Shown: in pieces, positions 46,795-57,819 of the stretch
How the letters are laid out: the number at the start of each line of letters is the position of its first letter
Numbering within the stretch: the stretch's first letter is position 1
Assembly (NCBI GenBank): GCA_020002185.1
Contig: CM034536.1
Coordinates: forward strand, 10,564,764 to 10,628,763
Direction: 5' to 3'
DNA from: Paraescarpia echinospica
Lineage: Eukaryota; Annelida; Polychaeta; Sabellida; Siboglinidae
Length of the DNA: 64,000 nt
Notes under the pieces: model-generated
Told to the model about the DNA's origin: nothing
The model's database searches: none
Seen by the model: only the letters and a program-made list of their open reading frames with translations
Translations under genes and position numbers: made by a program

Positions 46795-48615
46795 CAACCC
46801 GGAGGAAAAGGATGACCTGGTAGAGTGTACGAAACAAAAATTCTACACGCCGAGAAGATTACATGGGAAGCCCTGTACATAAATAACTCTACTCAGACGT
46901 TTGTAAAACGAAATGAGACAACTGAATGAGACCGTCGCAAAACTACTCGAGAAAAGAGGAAATAGACTTAAATGTCCGGCAATCACATTCAGTGTATACC
47001 ATGAACAACGATTTTATCAAGGCTTTTATCATGGCGCTAAGTTGGAAGAAACTGTTCGAGCATGTTATGAAAACTGCGATGAGGATCAGCAACGTGAAAT
47101 TCGATTAACGTGTCTGCTTTGGAGATACAGTTACAACGCTACACCGATAAAGGTAGTATTGAAGCTGATACCGCCAAAAGACATATTCGACGAAGATGAC
47201 TTGATAGATTCTTTGGGCAACGGTAGTGACCTTTTGGTTGCTACAGGTGATGGTATTCGGCCAGCCCACCTATGCATTGTAAAGGCCCTAATGCGATGCG
47301 TTGATGAAGACACACTGACCAGCATGTTCGTGTCAGACTTAAACATTCTTGTCCAAAAAGATACGACCAAGAAGGGAGCGAGTAGCATATTGCATTCTAT
47401 CTTCATCGAGAGATCCATGGTAAAACACAAGTATTGGTCAGGGTTCGTAGTTGCATAGATCAATCTTCGTGGAAAGGATTATGGAGCATCGGTTATAAAG
47501 CAGTTCATATAACTAATGGACGGTACGACGATGCAGCTTCACACGAAGGCTCTCTTTGCAAGATATTTGATGTATAACCTAGACAAGCCAGACGACGCAG
47601 TGAACATGGTGCGAGACGCTCTTATTCTCAAACCAGGTGACAGTGTTGTAAATTCCAAAATTGAGGAGAGCAATCTGCTAACTACGTATGAAAACCTCGT
47701 CCGAGAAAAGGCCAAACGAATGTTTCCAAACCCATCCACCAGTAGCAAAGATATAGACACAAAACCATTGCTGGAAACGGCATTGGTTGACATCCACGAA
47801 ACCATTTGTGCATACCAGAGAGCCCAGAGTATCTGCAAAGGACAACTGTATAACGCCAGGCAGTTTGTAATGGAAGTTAAAGCACGATATGATGTAATGT
47901 CACTATTGTTCATCCACGTTTGCAACGAAGATCAGAGATCAAAGAAATATGTTCCGATTTGTTGCGAGAGACAAAACACGTAGAGCTGGAAACCAAGTTT
48001 GACTTTCTGCGGTTACGAACTGACAAGTGAAACTGGATGAACGTATGACATTGCCGAATGCGCTGGCAGTCAACTACGAAGGTATCATCGCTATGGTTTG
48101 CTTGCGTATTAGAACCAAGCAGTCTGACACATATAAGAAATACGACATTTGTTACGCCCACCTCTGTGCCGATTTGTGGAAACGGAAATTCAAGCATAAT
48201 TTCGATGCATGGTTGTTGACACTTCTTATCGGAATGGAACAACTCAAACTGTGCGAAATACACGAAGCTCTGGTTAGTCTGAACAAGTGTCGGGAAATCT
48301 GCAAAAATCGGGACTCCGTCGTGGGTTACGAGGAAGACGCTACATCTGGTGAAGGAACCGGTCTTGAAAAACTGGTTCCTTTCAGCGAAGCAGACGTCGT
48401 GGGCAAGGGACAGCTTGAATGATTTATCGAGAAACAAATCAACAAAGCCGAAATTGTGGTGAAAGATTTCGAGTATACATTCAAAGTGAAAGTACCGAAA
48501 TCCGAAGACATTTCATTCACTCAGCAAGAACGGCTGGTACAGTTCAACATTGTGTTGGCCAGGGATAACATCCTGGCCATGAATGTCGAAACGTACGAAC
48601 GAGAAGCTGACTAAA
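46795..48615 (+). pseudogene. Broken intronless gene, possibly SAMD9-like (STAND/TPR/OB C-terminal part)
   Basis: A chain of frames reads as one protein: from about 46812 (KITWEALYINNSTQTFVKR) through 46913-47458, then past a TAG (47456) and a TAA in the same frame into 47516-47983, then two frame changes (LLRETKHVELETKFD near 47960), then 48027-48422, then past a TGA to a natural TAA near 48613. The middle has TPR-like helices (ALFARYLMYNLDKPDDAV, ICYAHLCADLWKRKF). The last 60 codons are beta-rich and end VQFNIVLARDNILAMNV, which may be an OB-fold strand set. This order resembles the C-terminal half of SAMD9-family proteins (STAND NTPase, TPR, OB), known cytoplasmic innate-immunity factors. 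No P-loop or SAM domain is seen. Four stops and two frameshifts make it a pseudogene. The family assignment is a guess from memory of architecture; the coding remnant itself is solid. Confidence 0.5.
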
Positions 48616-48619
48616 ATGG

Positions 48620-49000
48620 AAGAGTAGAACCGTGTAATTGTGTATGACCACAGTGATTATGACAATTGCCTGTGTTAACCATGACAAAGAAATGTCGTGG
48701 GCGCTTTTGACGCCGCTTCACTTTTCATGCTGACATTTACCAAACACAGTAGTTTGTTGTTCCGAATAGGGTGGTGTATTCGGTTTGTTAAGAGATAATT
48801 CACTAGTCATCATGTACATACATCTGCTCCCAATTTACAGATGGAAATGAAACCATAAATGAATAGAAACATTATAGTACCGGTTTATTATGAACATAGT
48901 AACATAGTAACATATCTGTTAGGCATACTGACCAATTGTATAAATGCACTAGCTTATTTCCATATGATATTTGTGTTGCATTCTTCCTGTGTTATTGAAT
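48620..49000. other. Gene-free stretch
   Basis: Nothing recognised. Confidence 0.4.
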
Positions 49001-49029
49001 AAGGTGATGCTTGTATACTTTTTTTCGAG

Positions 49030-49680
49030 ATTTTGTGCAGGGTCGTGTGCTTTCTTATGAGGACAATATGTTTCTTTTTTATTCACAAACCTTTTGTTTC
49101 TTGGCCGCTTTTGTTTACAACAACCGCCGGGATGTGGGCTCCGGGGGGCAACGGCTGTGATCAGTGTGAACGACAGCATGAAGCAGATCACGAGTCGCAG
49201 GCAACGCCTGTATCGCCGCGTACCTACATCGCAACAACCGGCAGCACGACGCAGCAGTTACACCATGCGTTTGTAATTCCTGCAGACCAACGACGAAAGT
49301 AGAAAAACAGCTGCATAGAGATACTCGCAGTAAGCAACCGCGGAACACGCAGAAACGAGGAACCATCGTTGGCCAGGGATCGATGCTGCTGGAGTTACCA
49401 CAGTGCCTCCTCCTGCTAGAGACTTCTTCATTTGTCGAGTTCAGTCGAGGTCGGTGAATATACCACACGAAAAGGATGGAAATACCGTAATCTAACGAAA
49501 GCCAGCAATGGCAATGCAAAATTGAACTCATTCAAATTAACCATCTCTGTTGATGACATGAACAAAGTAAAAGACCCTCTATTCTGGCCCAAGGGCTGGA
49601 ATGTGAGGAGATGGTTTGTGAAGACAATCAGTGAATCCAGCAGGATTAAGGATATCTCATCGAGTGAAACCAAACAATAG
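49030..49680 (+). pseudogene. LINE ORF1-like fragment
   Basis: The frame 49432-49680 (SFKLTISVDDMNKVKDP, FWPKGWNVRRWFVKT) resembles the C-terminal segment of ORF1 proteins of Jockey/CR1-type LINEs, where a 'WP.G..vR.W' motif ends the domain. Upstream, 49150-49430 has a basic, Arg/Gln/Ser-rich part in shifting frames. It is directly upstream of a LINE endonuclease on the same strand (49915-50640), which supports the reading as ORF1. Confidence 0.5.
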
Positions 49681-49730
49681 TGTTCAGTGCTCCACGGACT
49701 AACTACAACGTACAGCCACTGTCAGTAATA

Positions 49731-49881
49731 ATGCTGCGTTCCAATGTGCTCGTTTATATCGTAAACACGACTTGGGGAACTGGAAAGTTTCAGTTTACCA
49801 CTTGTAAAGTTATGTAATTGGATCAAGTAGGGGTTACGAAGTCGTATTCACGGTATACACGAGCTGACTGGAACGCAGCAT
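49731..49881. mobile_element. MITE, 151 bp with about 42 bp terminal inverted repeats
   Basis: The ends ATGCTGCGTTCCA (49731) and its complement TGGAACGCAGCAT (to 49881) begin inverted repeats that pair over about 42 bp with a few mismatches. There is no coding capacity. It sits in the spacer between the ORF1-like and ORF2-like parts of the older LINE. Confidence 0.8.
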
Positions 49882-49914
49882 AAGCTACAACTGTAAACAT
49901 TTAGAGACAAAGGT

Positions 49915-50640
49915 CCGAAATGTAATTTTATATACAATTTTTTAGTAAGGAATGTGATCTGTTGTTTATACAAGAACACTGCCTATAATTATAAAAGCAC
50001 ATTAAACAAGATGTGCAAATTAGGTGATGGTGTGGCGATAACTGGTAGGAGTTCCAGATGAATGTTTTGCTAGGGAAGGACGCCCAAACGGCGGATATGA
50101 AATTATCACTTAAATCTGCTGTCAAAGAGCTTAAATGCAATCACGTGAGGTTGTGTGGCATTATGATCGAAATTGGTAATAACTGTGAAATAATGTGCCT
50201 CAATGTATACATGCCATGCGTTGGTTGGTCGGAAGGCGATAAAATTGCAGAATATATGGATGTGTTAGATGAAATGCAACAGTTAATACACATTAACAAC
50301 ACCGCTCAAGTTATATTCGGGGGTGACATGAACACAGATCTGGCTAGGAATACGTCTCACGACTCACATGCGTTACGGAATTTTATATTGGCTTTTAATC
50401 TTACGATATGCATAGATGATACAGATGCGCAATTGCCATATACTTCTGCAAGCCCAAACAATTCTACTTCCAGAATTTTTATTTTTTTAACCACGGCTAC
50501 ATTGGGAGAGAAGGTTCTCGAATGTTCTATTATAGACGACATGTTGTTTCCTGACCATGTACCATTAAAAGTTAGGTTGGAACTAAACGTAGACCACATG
50601 TTCGAAAGAAACTATTGTCACAGACTAGCATGGCACAAAT
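49915..50640 (+). mobile_element. Older LINE: endonuclease domain of ORF2
   Basis: After CDLLFIQEHCL (49953 on) and a frame change, the frame from 50058 reads as the rest of an APE-like endonuclease: NCEIMCLNVYMPC, VIFGGDMNTDLARN (Asp/Asn pair), LNLTICID-type region and IIDDMLFPDHVPL (Asp-His). It is clearly a different LINE family from CR1. It ends at about 50640, where CR1 copy 5 begins in the same orientation and frame. Confidence 0.75.
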
Positions 50641-50936
50641 TCTTAATGGCAGAATACCTGAATGAGTATTTTAGTTCAGTGTTTACCAGAGAAGACACTA
50701 GTTCACTGCCAGTACCAGAGGCTAAGTTCAAGGGGGCAGAATCAGACTATTTAAGACAGTTAATTGTAACCCCAGAAATGGTAGCTAAGAAAATTAGGGC
50801 TATGAAGGATAATAAATCACCTGGAGTGGATGGTATTCCACCCAAACTACTATTGGAAATTGTAGAACAAATTAGCATACCGCTTGCAACAGTTTTCAAC
50901 TTGTCATTAGAAGAGGGAGTGGTTCCTTTAGAATAG
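50058..50936 (+). other. Chimeric frame joining EN of one LINE to RT start of another
   Basis: One open frame of 292 codons crosses the junction at about 50640 between the older LINE endonuclease and CR1 copy 5. The junction is in frame. Whether this is chance or a functional fusion cannot be told; the frame ends at the nonsense codon near 50934. Confidence 0.7.
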
Positions 50937-52363
50937 AAAGAAGCAAACATTATACCGTTATTTAAAAAAGGTTCGAGAAACAAGTCAAATAATTATAGAC
51001 CAGTTAGTTTAACATCGGTGATTTGTAAACTATTAGAAAGTCTAATTAAAGATCACATGGTGGATTTTCTTGTTAAACATAACTTGATAAACCCATCTCA
51101 ACATGGGTTTCTAAAACGAGGTCATGCTTAACAAATATGTTATGTTTTTTGGAAGATATCACTAAGTGGGTAGATGATGGATCACCAGTAGATATCATCT
51201 ACTTAGATTTTCAAAAAGCTTTCGACAAAGTGCCACATCAAAGATTACTGCTTAAACTAAAGGCCCATGGCATAGGAAATTGTATAATTAACTGGATAGA
51301 AAAATGGCTGATTGACAGAAGACAACGGGTAGTTGTTGATGGGGAGGCTTCAAACTGGAAATCAGTTTTGAGTGGGGTTCCACAGGGATCAGTACTGGGA
51401 CTTATATTATTCTTAATATATATAAACGATTTGGACGATGATATAGCTAGCAAGGTGTTGAAATTCGCAAATGATACAAAAGTGTTTAGAAGGATTACAA
51501 GCGATGGAGATAGACAGCATTTACAAGATGATCTTGACAGGTTGATCAAATGGTCTGAAAAGTGGCAAATGTTGTTCAATTTTGGGAAATGTAAATGCCT
51601 TCAGACAGGACATGGAAACGAATATGTAGAATATACAATGGGGGAACTGTACTACTGTAAAAGAAAAAGACTTAGGGCTGACAATTAGTGCTGACATGAA
51701 GGTTTCAGAGCAGTGTGGAATTGCACCTTCAAAAGGAAATCAAATCCTTGGATTGATTAGGCGAAATATAGCATATAAAGAAAAAGAACTAATAATACCG
51801 CTGTACAAAACAATAGTTAGGCCTCATTTAGAATATTATATACAAGCGTGGAGGCCATACCGCAAGAAGGACATAGATATGCTAGAAAGAGTACAGAGGA
51901 GAGCGACTAAAATGATACCAAAACTGAGGGATCTTAGTTATGAAAAACGCCTAAAAGAATGTGGTTTAACAACACTAGAGACCAGGAGATTGAGAGGAGA
52001 TTAGATAGAAGTGTTTAAAATATTGAATGGTTATGAAAATATTGATAGAAATATGTTTTTTCAGTTAAGAAAGATAGAAAGACTAGAGGACATGAAGTTA
52101 CATTAGTAAAGGAGCAGTGTAGATTAGACTTAAGAAAGTTCTAATTTTCGCAATGGACTGTGAATGAATGGAACAGATTATCTGATGATTGTGTGGGTGC
52201 TAGTAGTGTGAATATGTTTAAAAATAAAATCGACTCATACCTCAGAAGGGCTGGATATATGTATATAAAAGGGTTGGACTCTCGATAAGCCACAGGGCTT
52301 CCTTGTCCACCTGCCGTCTAGAGTTAATTCTCTGGATGGCAGTCTTGTTAAATCTTGTTAAAA
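50640..52363 (+). mobile_element. CR1-like LINE copy 5, 5'-truncated
   Basis: It starts at LMAEYLNEYFSS and runs to the terminus TCTTGTTAAA repeated about twice at 52347-52363. RT motifs: [44 protein letters not shown]. The catalytic motif reads FANDT instead of FADDT, so RT would be inactive. Other lesions are a TAG for Trp near 50935, a 2 nt loss near 51115, a frame change near 51640 and stops near 52003 and 52143. Confidence 0.92.
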
Positions 52364-52859
52364 ATCAAGTAAAGGGACTAGATAATTCTATAGAAATGTG
52401 GAATGGTCACATACATGTTATAGAATACTGTTGAATTGTGTAGGATTCTATATGAAATTTCATTCTATAGAACATTTTGTTAAGGGGGATTTGGATCTTC
52501 CAGTAGGCTTACAACGTAAACGTAAATTAGTCCAGTCAATCTATAGTTCAACCTCAAACAAATTGCAATAGTAAGTTTTGTGGCATTGTTAGATTCTACT
52601 GTATGTTTATGTTACCAGAAAAAAAGTCCACCAAAATCTACTTTGGGGAACATTGTCGTTTTCCCGTATTGCCAAGTGGTCGTAGGTCTCACTGAAATTT
52701 ACGGGGGTACACGTAATTCATGTTGTATAACTTATTTTCTGTGAGAGTACTATAAAGATTATGTATATCGTTGGAAAGACAATGCATTTATCTGTGTAAT
52801 GGTACATAACAAATGTCATTGCAATGGATACTAAGGACAGAATCGTATTCTAAACTCAT

Positions 52860-53760
52860 TTACCAATTATCGCAATTTACATGTACCCCGATTTTCGGCC
52901 TACTCCAAGAAACCTTTGCCAAAACTGCTCCAGAGCCTGCAAATCCAGGATGGGCATCTGCAATCACCAGAATGCGTGCCGCCGCCTCTCCAGGGACTAG
53001 GATCTTCCCACTGATTTTCAAAAGCGAACAATCTGCCCCACACAACGGATGACCGACAGCATACGGGCTGGTGTCGCTGGGAGATCAGTCATCTTTGGAA
53101 TATGGCACTTGTATTTGGCAATCCAGCTTTTAGAGTTTTCTTGGATCCTTTCCACTGTTGGTTCTGAGAATTGATCCTGCGGCTGTGATAGTGGGCGGCA
53201 GTTGAAGTACGGGGAAGATTTACCCCTGTGCGTAAGCTGCGCTTGATGCTACAATAAAGTGCTTGTTCAGCAAACCATCAAGGTTTTTGCCAATGGTCCC
53301 ACATTGGAAGCCCACAATGGCCTGGTTTCCTGCAGTAACCAATTCTTCAACTGTTGCTGTGGTATCATATCTGGGCCCAGATATTATGTGAGGGCTCTGA
53401 TGTACCAGATCGTTATTTACTTGTTGTGCTATGCTTTGTTTAGGTTCTGGCATTAAGATACACCAAAGAGCTCCTGTTGAAAGTGGTAACACAACAGCAC
53501 TAGCAAATCGGTGTCTTCACCAATGAGGATATTGTCGATTTTGTCTGATTGTGTTCAGTGCTGTCTAACGATAATTACTTTAGCGTCCTCTGCATGAAAA
53601 CAACAGGATCCAACTTTCTCAAGCTCATTGCTCAGTAAGTTGATGAATATGTGCTTGTTTTCTCTGTTGGCCAAAAAACTCCTCCTTTAGGAGGAGGACC
53701 TTGCTGATCAGCCACCTTCCACAGCATCTTCTTAAGATGTGCCCTCCGCTCATAACGTGT
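52860..53760 (-). pseudogene. Remnant of a PIN-like-domain protein of the TIR element (minus half)
   Basis: In shifting minus-strand frames I read MALPPTRYERRAHLKKML near 53770, WKVADQQGPP near 53700, then FLANRENKHIFINLL and ELEKVGSCCFHAED near 53660-53570, and ILIGEDTDLLVLLCYHFQQE near 53540-53460. The 'ADadviI ... GEDTDLLVLL' pattern resembles PIN/FEN-like nuclease domains in repeat-encoded proteins of marine invertebrates. Several frameshifts and stops break it. Function as a transposon nuclease is inference. Confidence 0.45.
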
Positions 53761-53783
53761 GGGAGGCAACGCCATGATGTGCA

Positions 53784-54170
53784 TTGGCTTCCCATTCTTT
53801 CTCCCACACTCATCTTCAGATGATGCTGTGGAAGACAGCAGATCAGCAAGGTCCTCCTCATTTGGACATCACGCAGTTTATGTGGGAGGTGAAGGACGGT
53901 TTGCCGTCACCCAGTTTTGACATTGGACCCTCGGATCTTCCAGGTCTGACTGATGTCATAAGCTGTGATTGCAAAGCTGAGAGCAAGGCATGCAGCACTG
54001 ACGATTGCAGTTGCCATGGCAATAATATGTCACGCACCATCTGTTGTACTTGTACAGCTGGCAATGGGTGTTGTAACCCTTTCACGATTGGGGACGATGC
54101 GTATGTAATATATTTGAAATTATCGAACCTGAAAAATCTTTTTTGGCATCAACATAACGGCTCTATGTGA
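53784..54170 (+). pseudogene. Cys-rich C-terminal part of the TIR element protein (plus half)
   Basis: The frame reads MLWKTADQQGPPHLDITQF, then a Pro/Leu-rich linker and a CXC-like cysteine cluster: CDCKAESKACSTDDCSC, HGNNMSRTICCTCTAGNG, CCNPFT. Cys clusters like this close the repeat-encoded PIN-like proteins noted on the other strand. WK(V/T)ADQQGPP occurs on both strands, so the two halves overlap in a palindrome. The frame runs on past the homologous part. Confidence 0.45.
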
Positions 54171-54524
54171 TGTAGGTCTTTAGTTATAGCGATAATTGGT
54201 TTTGATGAGCGCCATCTTTAAAAATGGCGGATATATGAATGTTAGTAAAGGTCATGTGTAACATATTTGAAATTGCTGATCACAATTCTACACATTAACA
54301 TAGACATTGGTAAGATATTGTTAAATTTGTTTTGATGACCGTCATCTTTAAAAATGGCGGATCCGAAAGTCGACACCAAGATTAAGGTGACGCAGTTACT
54401 AACATATGCGGAAATGTGATTTGGCGGCCAATTTTGTAAAATGGCTGCCATTTTGTAAAATGGCTGCAATTTCTTTAAAAAGAAAAATTGCCACCTCAGA
54501 TTTTCTGCTGACTGAAACATTCTT

Positions 54525-55060
54525 AGTGATATTCGTGCAAAAAATGCTTTTGGCAAGCAAACTGCACGGGAAGACATGATACACCGAATTATATTGAGAA
54601 TTTGAATAGACACTTGTATGCATGCAACCACTATCAACTGTTGATTGTGCTATTATTATTATAAGGGCATAGACAACAGATGCGAATCAAAGTCATTGGA
54701 GATATGCATAACAATTTCATTGGAGATAAGCATGTAATAATATCCAACATGGCCGATATCTGACAGTTTTATGAAATAACAAACATACAGCCGTTATATA
54801 CATCTGGTGAGGTGTTTCTCTTAAACGTTGACCATGAAAATACCGGTCTTGACACTACTTTTGTGACATTATCGTGCATAGTTGCAAAGCTATTGAATAA
54901 AATAGGTATTTCAGTAATGAAGGCCCTAATTTGTGTATTTGTAAAAATGTCCAGAGGACAACTAAGCTGAATTGCTTCAGGGACCCCATGGGATAGAAAA
55001 TCCACCAAAAACATTATGCCATAGAGCATCCATTTATTCAATTGCAAATGGACTAAGTCA
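54525..55060. repeat. Dispersed repeat segment inside the TIR element, copy A
   Basis: It matches 56199-56755 (same orientation) with an extra insertion in the latter near 56310-56395. Shared words include ATGGCCGATATCTGACAG and ATTATCGTGCATAGTTGCAA. Confidence 0.85.
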
Positions 55061-55429
55061 ACGTTAGATCGCAACGCTACTCCCCATAGCAGCTAAAAAT
55101 CGGGGTTCACTGTGTTTAAAAACGATTGTTCACATTAATATTTAACGAATTTATACTTATTACTTATCGATTGGTAGAATAATCCATTATCTTGCCAATG
55201 GTAAGCAAAATGTGTATGACATATACAAAGAAAATATATCTCACAGCCTAAATAACGCCTACCCCTACATTGTTGTCAAAATGACAATGTTCCACCGCAT
55301 GGATTTCGGTGGACTTTTTTTCTGGTAATGTAGACATACAGTACTAACTAATAACACTGTCATAATTACTATTGCAATTTGTTTGAGATTGACCGTCTTT
55401 TGGGCATAGATTGACTGGACTAAATCAAA

Positions 55430-56060
55430 CGGCAACTGGTGATTAAAATGTTTTTATGTCCAAATGAACAGGTATCTGAGTGAACATTCAACATGCGAGT
55501 TATCGGCCACACTCTCGTCTTGACGAGTTCACGAAGGCGAGTGATGGGTGCTGCCACCTCATGGCGACAGAATAATCTAGACTACCTCCAATGTCTCTTG
55601 TGAGCAACAAACAGTGGCGCCACCTCACGGAATTTGAATGGAGGCAATCTGTTCGTAGTTTGTCATTTATTAATTAATATAATGTTCTTAAGAGTACACT
55701 AACTACGTTGACGGTATACTGCCCGCCAAATTGTGTTTAGCAATCCTGTAACAACGGTCGCAATTTGAAGGCTCGACCACCGGTGCCTGTTCAAATAGTA
55801 AACAAAACATGCAGTTTCAAAACAAGCTTTATGGGCAATACAGCCGAGTCGGGCTGAGTTAACTGCTACACCCTTTGGTGTTCAACGATGCTCACTTTCC
55901 CACGGTCAATACAGCATACTTCCAGTTAGACATTGCTACGCCCGCTAGCTCGGGTAGACAAACAGAATCATGTCCCTTTAACGTGTTACGTTGGTATTTG
56001 TTTAGTCCACCAGGCGGCGCCATAGACCCGCTGTTCCGCTAGCAAAGCGCGTGGCGAGTG
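55430..56060. other. Gene-free stretch
   Basis: No exon recognised. GAGTTCACGAAGGC occurs here near 55526 and again near 60509, so part may be a dispersed repeat. Confidence 0.4.
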
Positions 56061-56067
56061 AAGTGAA

Positions 56068-56146
56068 GTGTTATTGTGGGAGGGAGCTACGTGTTATTGT
56101 GGGAGGGAGCTACGTGTTACTGTGGGAGGGAGCTACGTGTTACTAC
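56068..56146. repeat. Tandem repeat, 23 bp, about 3.4 copies
   Basis: Units of GTGTTATTGTGGGAGGGAG followed by CTAC, nearly identical. Confidence 0.92.
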
Positions 56147-56198
56147 TCTTCCACGTTAAATGCCCTTTTATGGTTGGCTGATGTGCGAAACACTGTAG

Positions 56199-56755
56199 AT
56201 GATATTCGTGCAAAAAATTGCTTTTGCCAAGCAAACAGCACTGGAAGACATGGTACACCGAACTATATTGAGAATATGATTAGACACGTGTATGCATGCA
56301 ACCAGTGTCAACTATATGGATTGAAAACTATTTATCCTGTGTTGTGCAACAATATTACAACGAGATTCACAATGTGTTATATGTTGTTGATTGCGCTGCT
56401 ATTATTACAGGGGCATAGACAATAGATGCGAATCAAAGTCATTGGAGATATGCATAAAAATTGCACTGGAGATAAGCATGTAATAAGTTCCAACATGGCC
56501 GATATCTGACAGTTTTATGAAATAACAAACATACAGCCGTTATATACATCTGGTGATGTGTTTATCTTAAACGTTGACCATGAACATTTCGGTCTTGACA
56601 CCACTTTTGTGACATTATCGTGCATAGTTGCAAAGCTATTGAAGAAAATAGGTATTTCAGTAACGAAGGCCCTAATTTGCGTATTTGAAAAAAAATGCCC
56701 TAAGTTGTCCCGAGGACAACCAAGCTGAATTGCTTTAGGGACCTGATGTACAAAA
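56199..56755. repeat. Dispersed repeat segment, copy B
   Basis: Second copy of 54525-55060. It lies outside the TIR element, so it is a separate partial insertion or a duplication. Confidence 0.85.
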
Positions 56756-56759
56756 CGTG

Positions 56760-57470
56760 TTAGGTTTAGGGTTGTGTTTACGGTTTTATGCACTTATGTA
56801 GAATCCGGACCCATCTCGATTTCGCCGTTATAACTGGAGTTTTGCCTAACTTTGATACCTCAGAGCGTTTGTTCCATCATTCAACATCATCCCAGGCATA
56901 TTTATATTACGAAAATATTGTGTCTTAGCGCACTTTTGAAGCCCACATAGCGACCCGGTTTGCGCTAATCTGCACCGCTGCGGTCGTGCGTTACCGCATC
57001 ACGCTCGTAAAATGAGCGATATAGCGGCGTATGTTGATGCAAACCGGGGCGCTAATTATGCCTCAAAAGTGTGCTATGACGCAATATTCTTAAACGTAAA
57101 TATGCCCGAACCTTAAATATTCGGTTCGGGCTAAATTGAAGGTACCTTTTGCAAGATTGACACCAGGTGAGTACATACATTTGTACGTGGGGGGGGGGGG
57201 GCAAAAAGCCTTCACCGTCGTTGTGAGGGTCGCTGTGTCAGACAACTGGCGACGAATAGGAGAGAGCTTCCTGCTACCCACCCACGTTCAAATGCATGCA
57301 AACACCTGATGTCCGAAATAATCACATTTGTTGACTATAATGAAACTAAATGTAACTTTCATACAATTGCAACATTCACGCTAATATAAAGACGTACGTC
57401 AACTGTACCAAATGGTCATTCCAACAACCGCTCGCTGAGACAAAAGAGTACCGGTTGGGGGAACTAGTTC
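56760..57470. other. Gene-free stretch with a poly-G run
   Basis: A run of 13 G lies at about 57189-57201. No exon recognised. Confidence 0.4.
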
Positions 57471-57474
57471 CGCT

Positions 57475-57815
57475 TGGAGGGAACTAGTAGTACTTCGGAT
57501 TCTCGACTAGGAGAACCCGGGTTCAGATCCAGTCCGGCGGTGTCGAACCTTGTGGACAATTTCGTTTACTCAACATTGCTTCAGTTCACTCAGCTGTATG
57601 AATGAGTACCTGGCTATAGACAGTGGTAGATATTTGTGTACGAAGTGTACGAATAGTCTTTACGCAATAATTGCAGCGTGGCTGAATGTTTCCCAGAGAT
57701 GTCGAGATGGAGTTCGATTGAACATGTCTGCCAGGGAGTAAATTGTAAAGCGTTTTGACCAGTCCTGAGGACTGGATACTGCGCTATATAAGAACTTACC
57801 TTTACCTTTACTATG
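57475..57815 (+). mobile_element. tRNA-derived SINE, copy 3
   Basis: Third family member. The B-box-like GGGTTCAGATCC is at 57519-57530, the GTATGAATGAGTACCTGGC block at 57596, GGACTGGATACTGCGC at 57769, and the tail ACCTTTACCTTTA at 57801. The repeated ACCTTT tail is probably the priming end. Confidence 0.85.
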
Positions 57816-57819
57816 GGAA

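Larger units (their letters stand above)
52524..55425. mobile_element. 2.9 kb element with about 148 bp inverted terminal repeats
   Basis: The left arm (52524-52672) and right arm (55279-55425) are reverse complements with moderate divergence; shared words include TTAGTCCAGTCAATCTAT, CAAACAAATTGCAATAGTAA and CCAGAAAAAAAGTCCACC. Inside lie head-to-head coding remnants meeting in a palindrome near 53690-53860. It may be a DNA transposon that has suffered an inverted rearrangement. The class is not determined. Confidence 0.7.
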
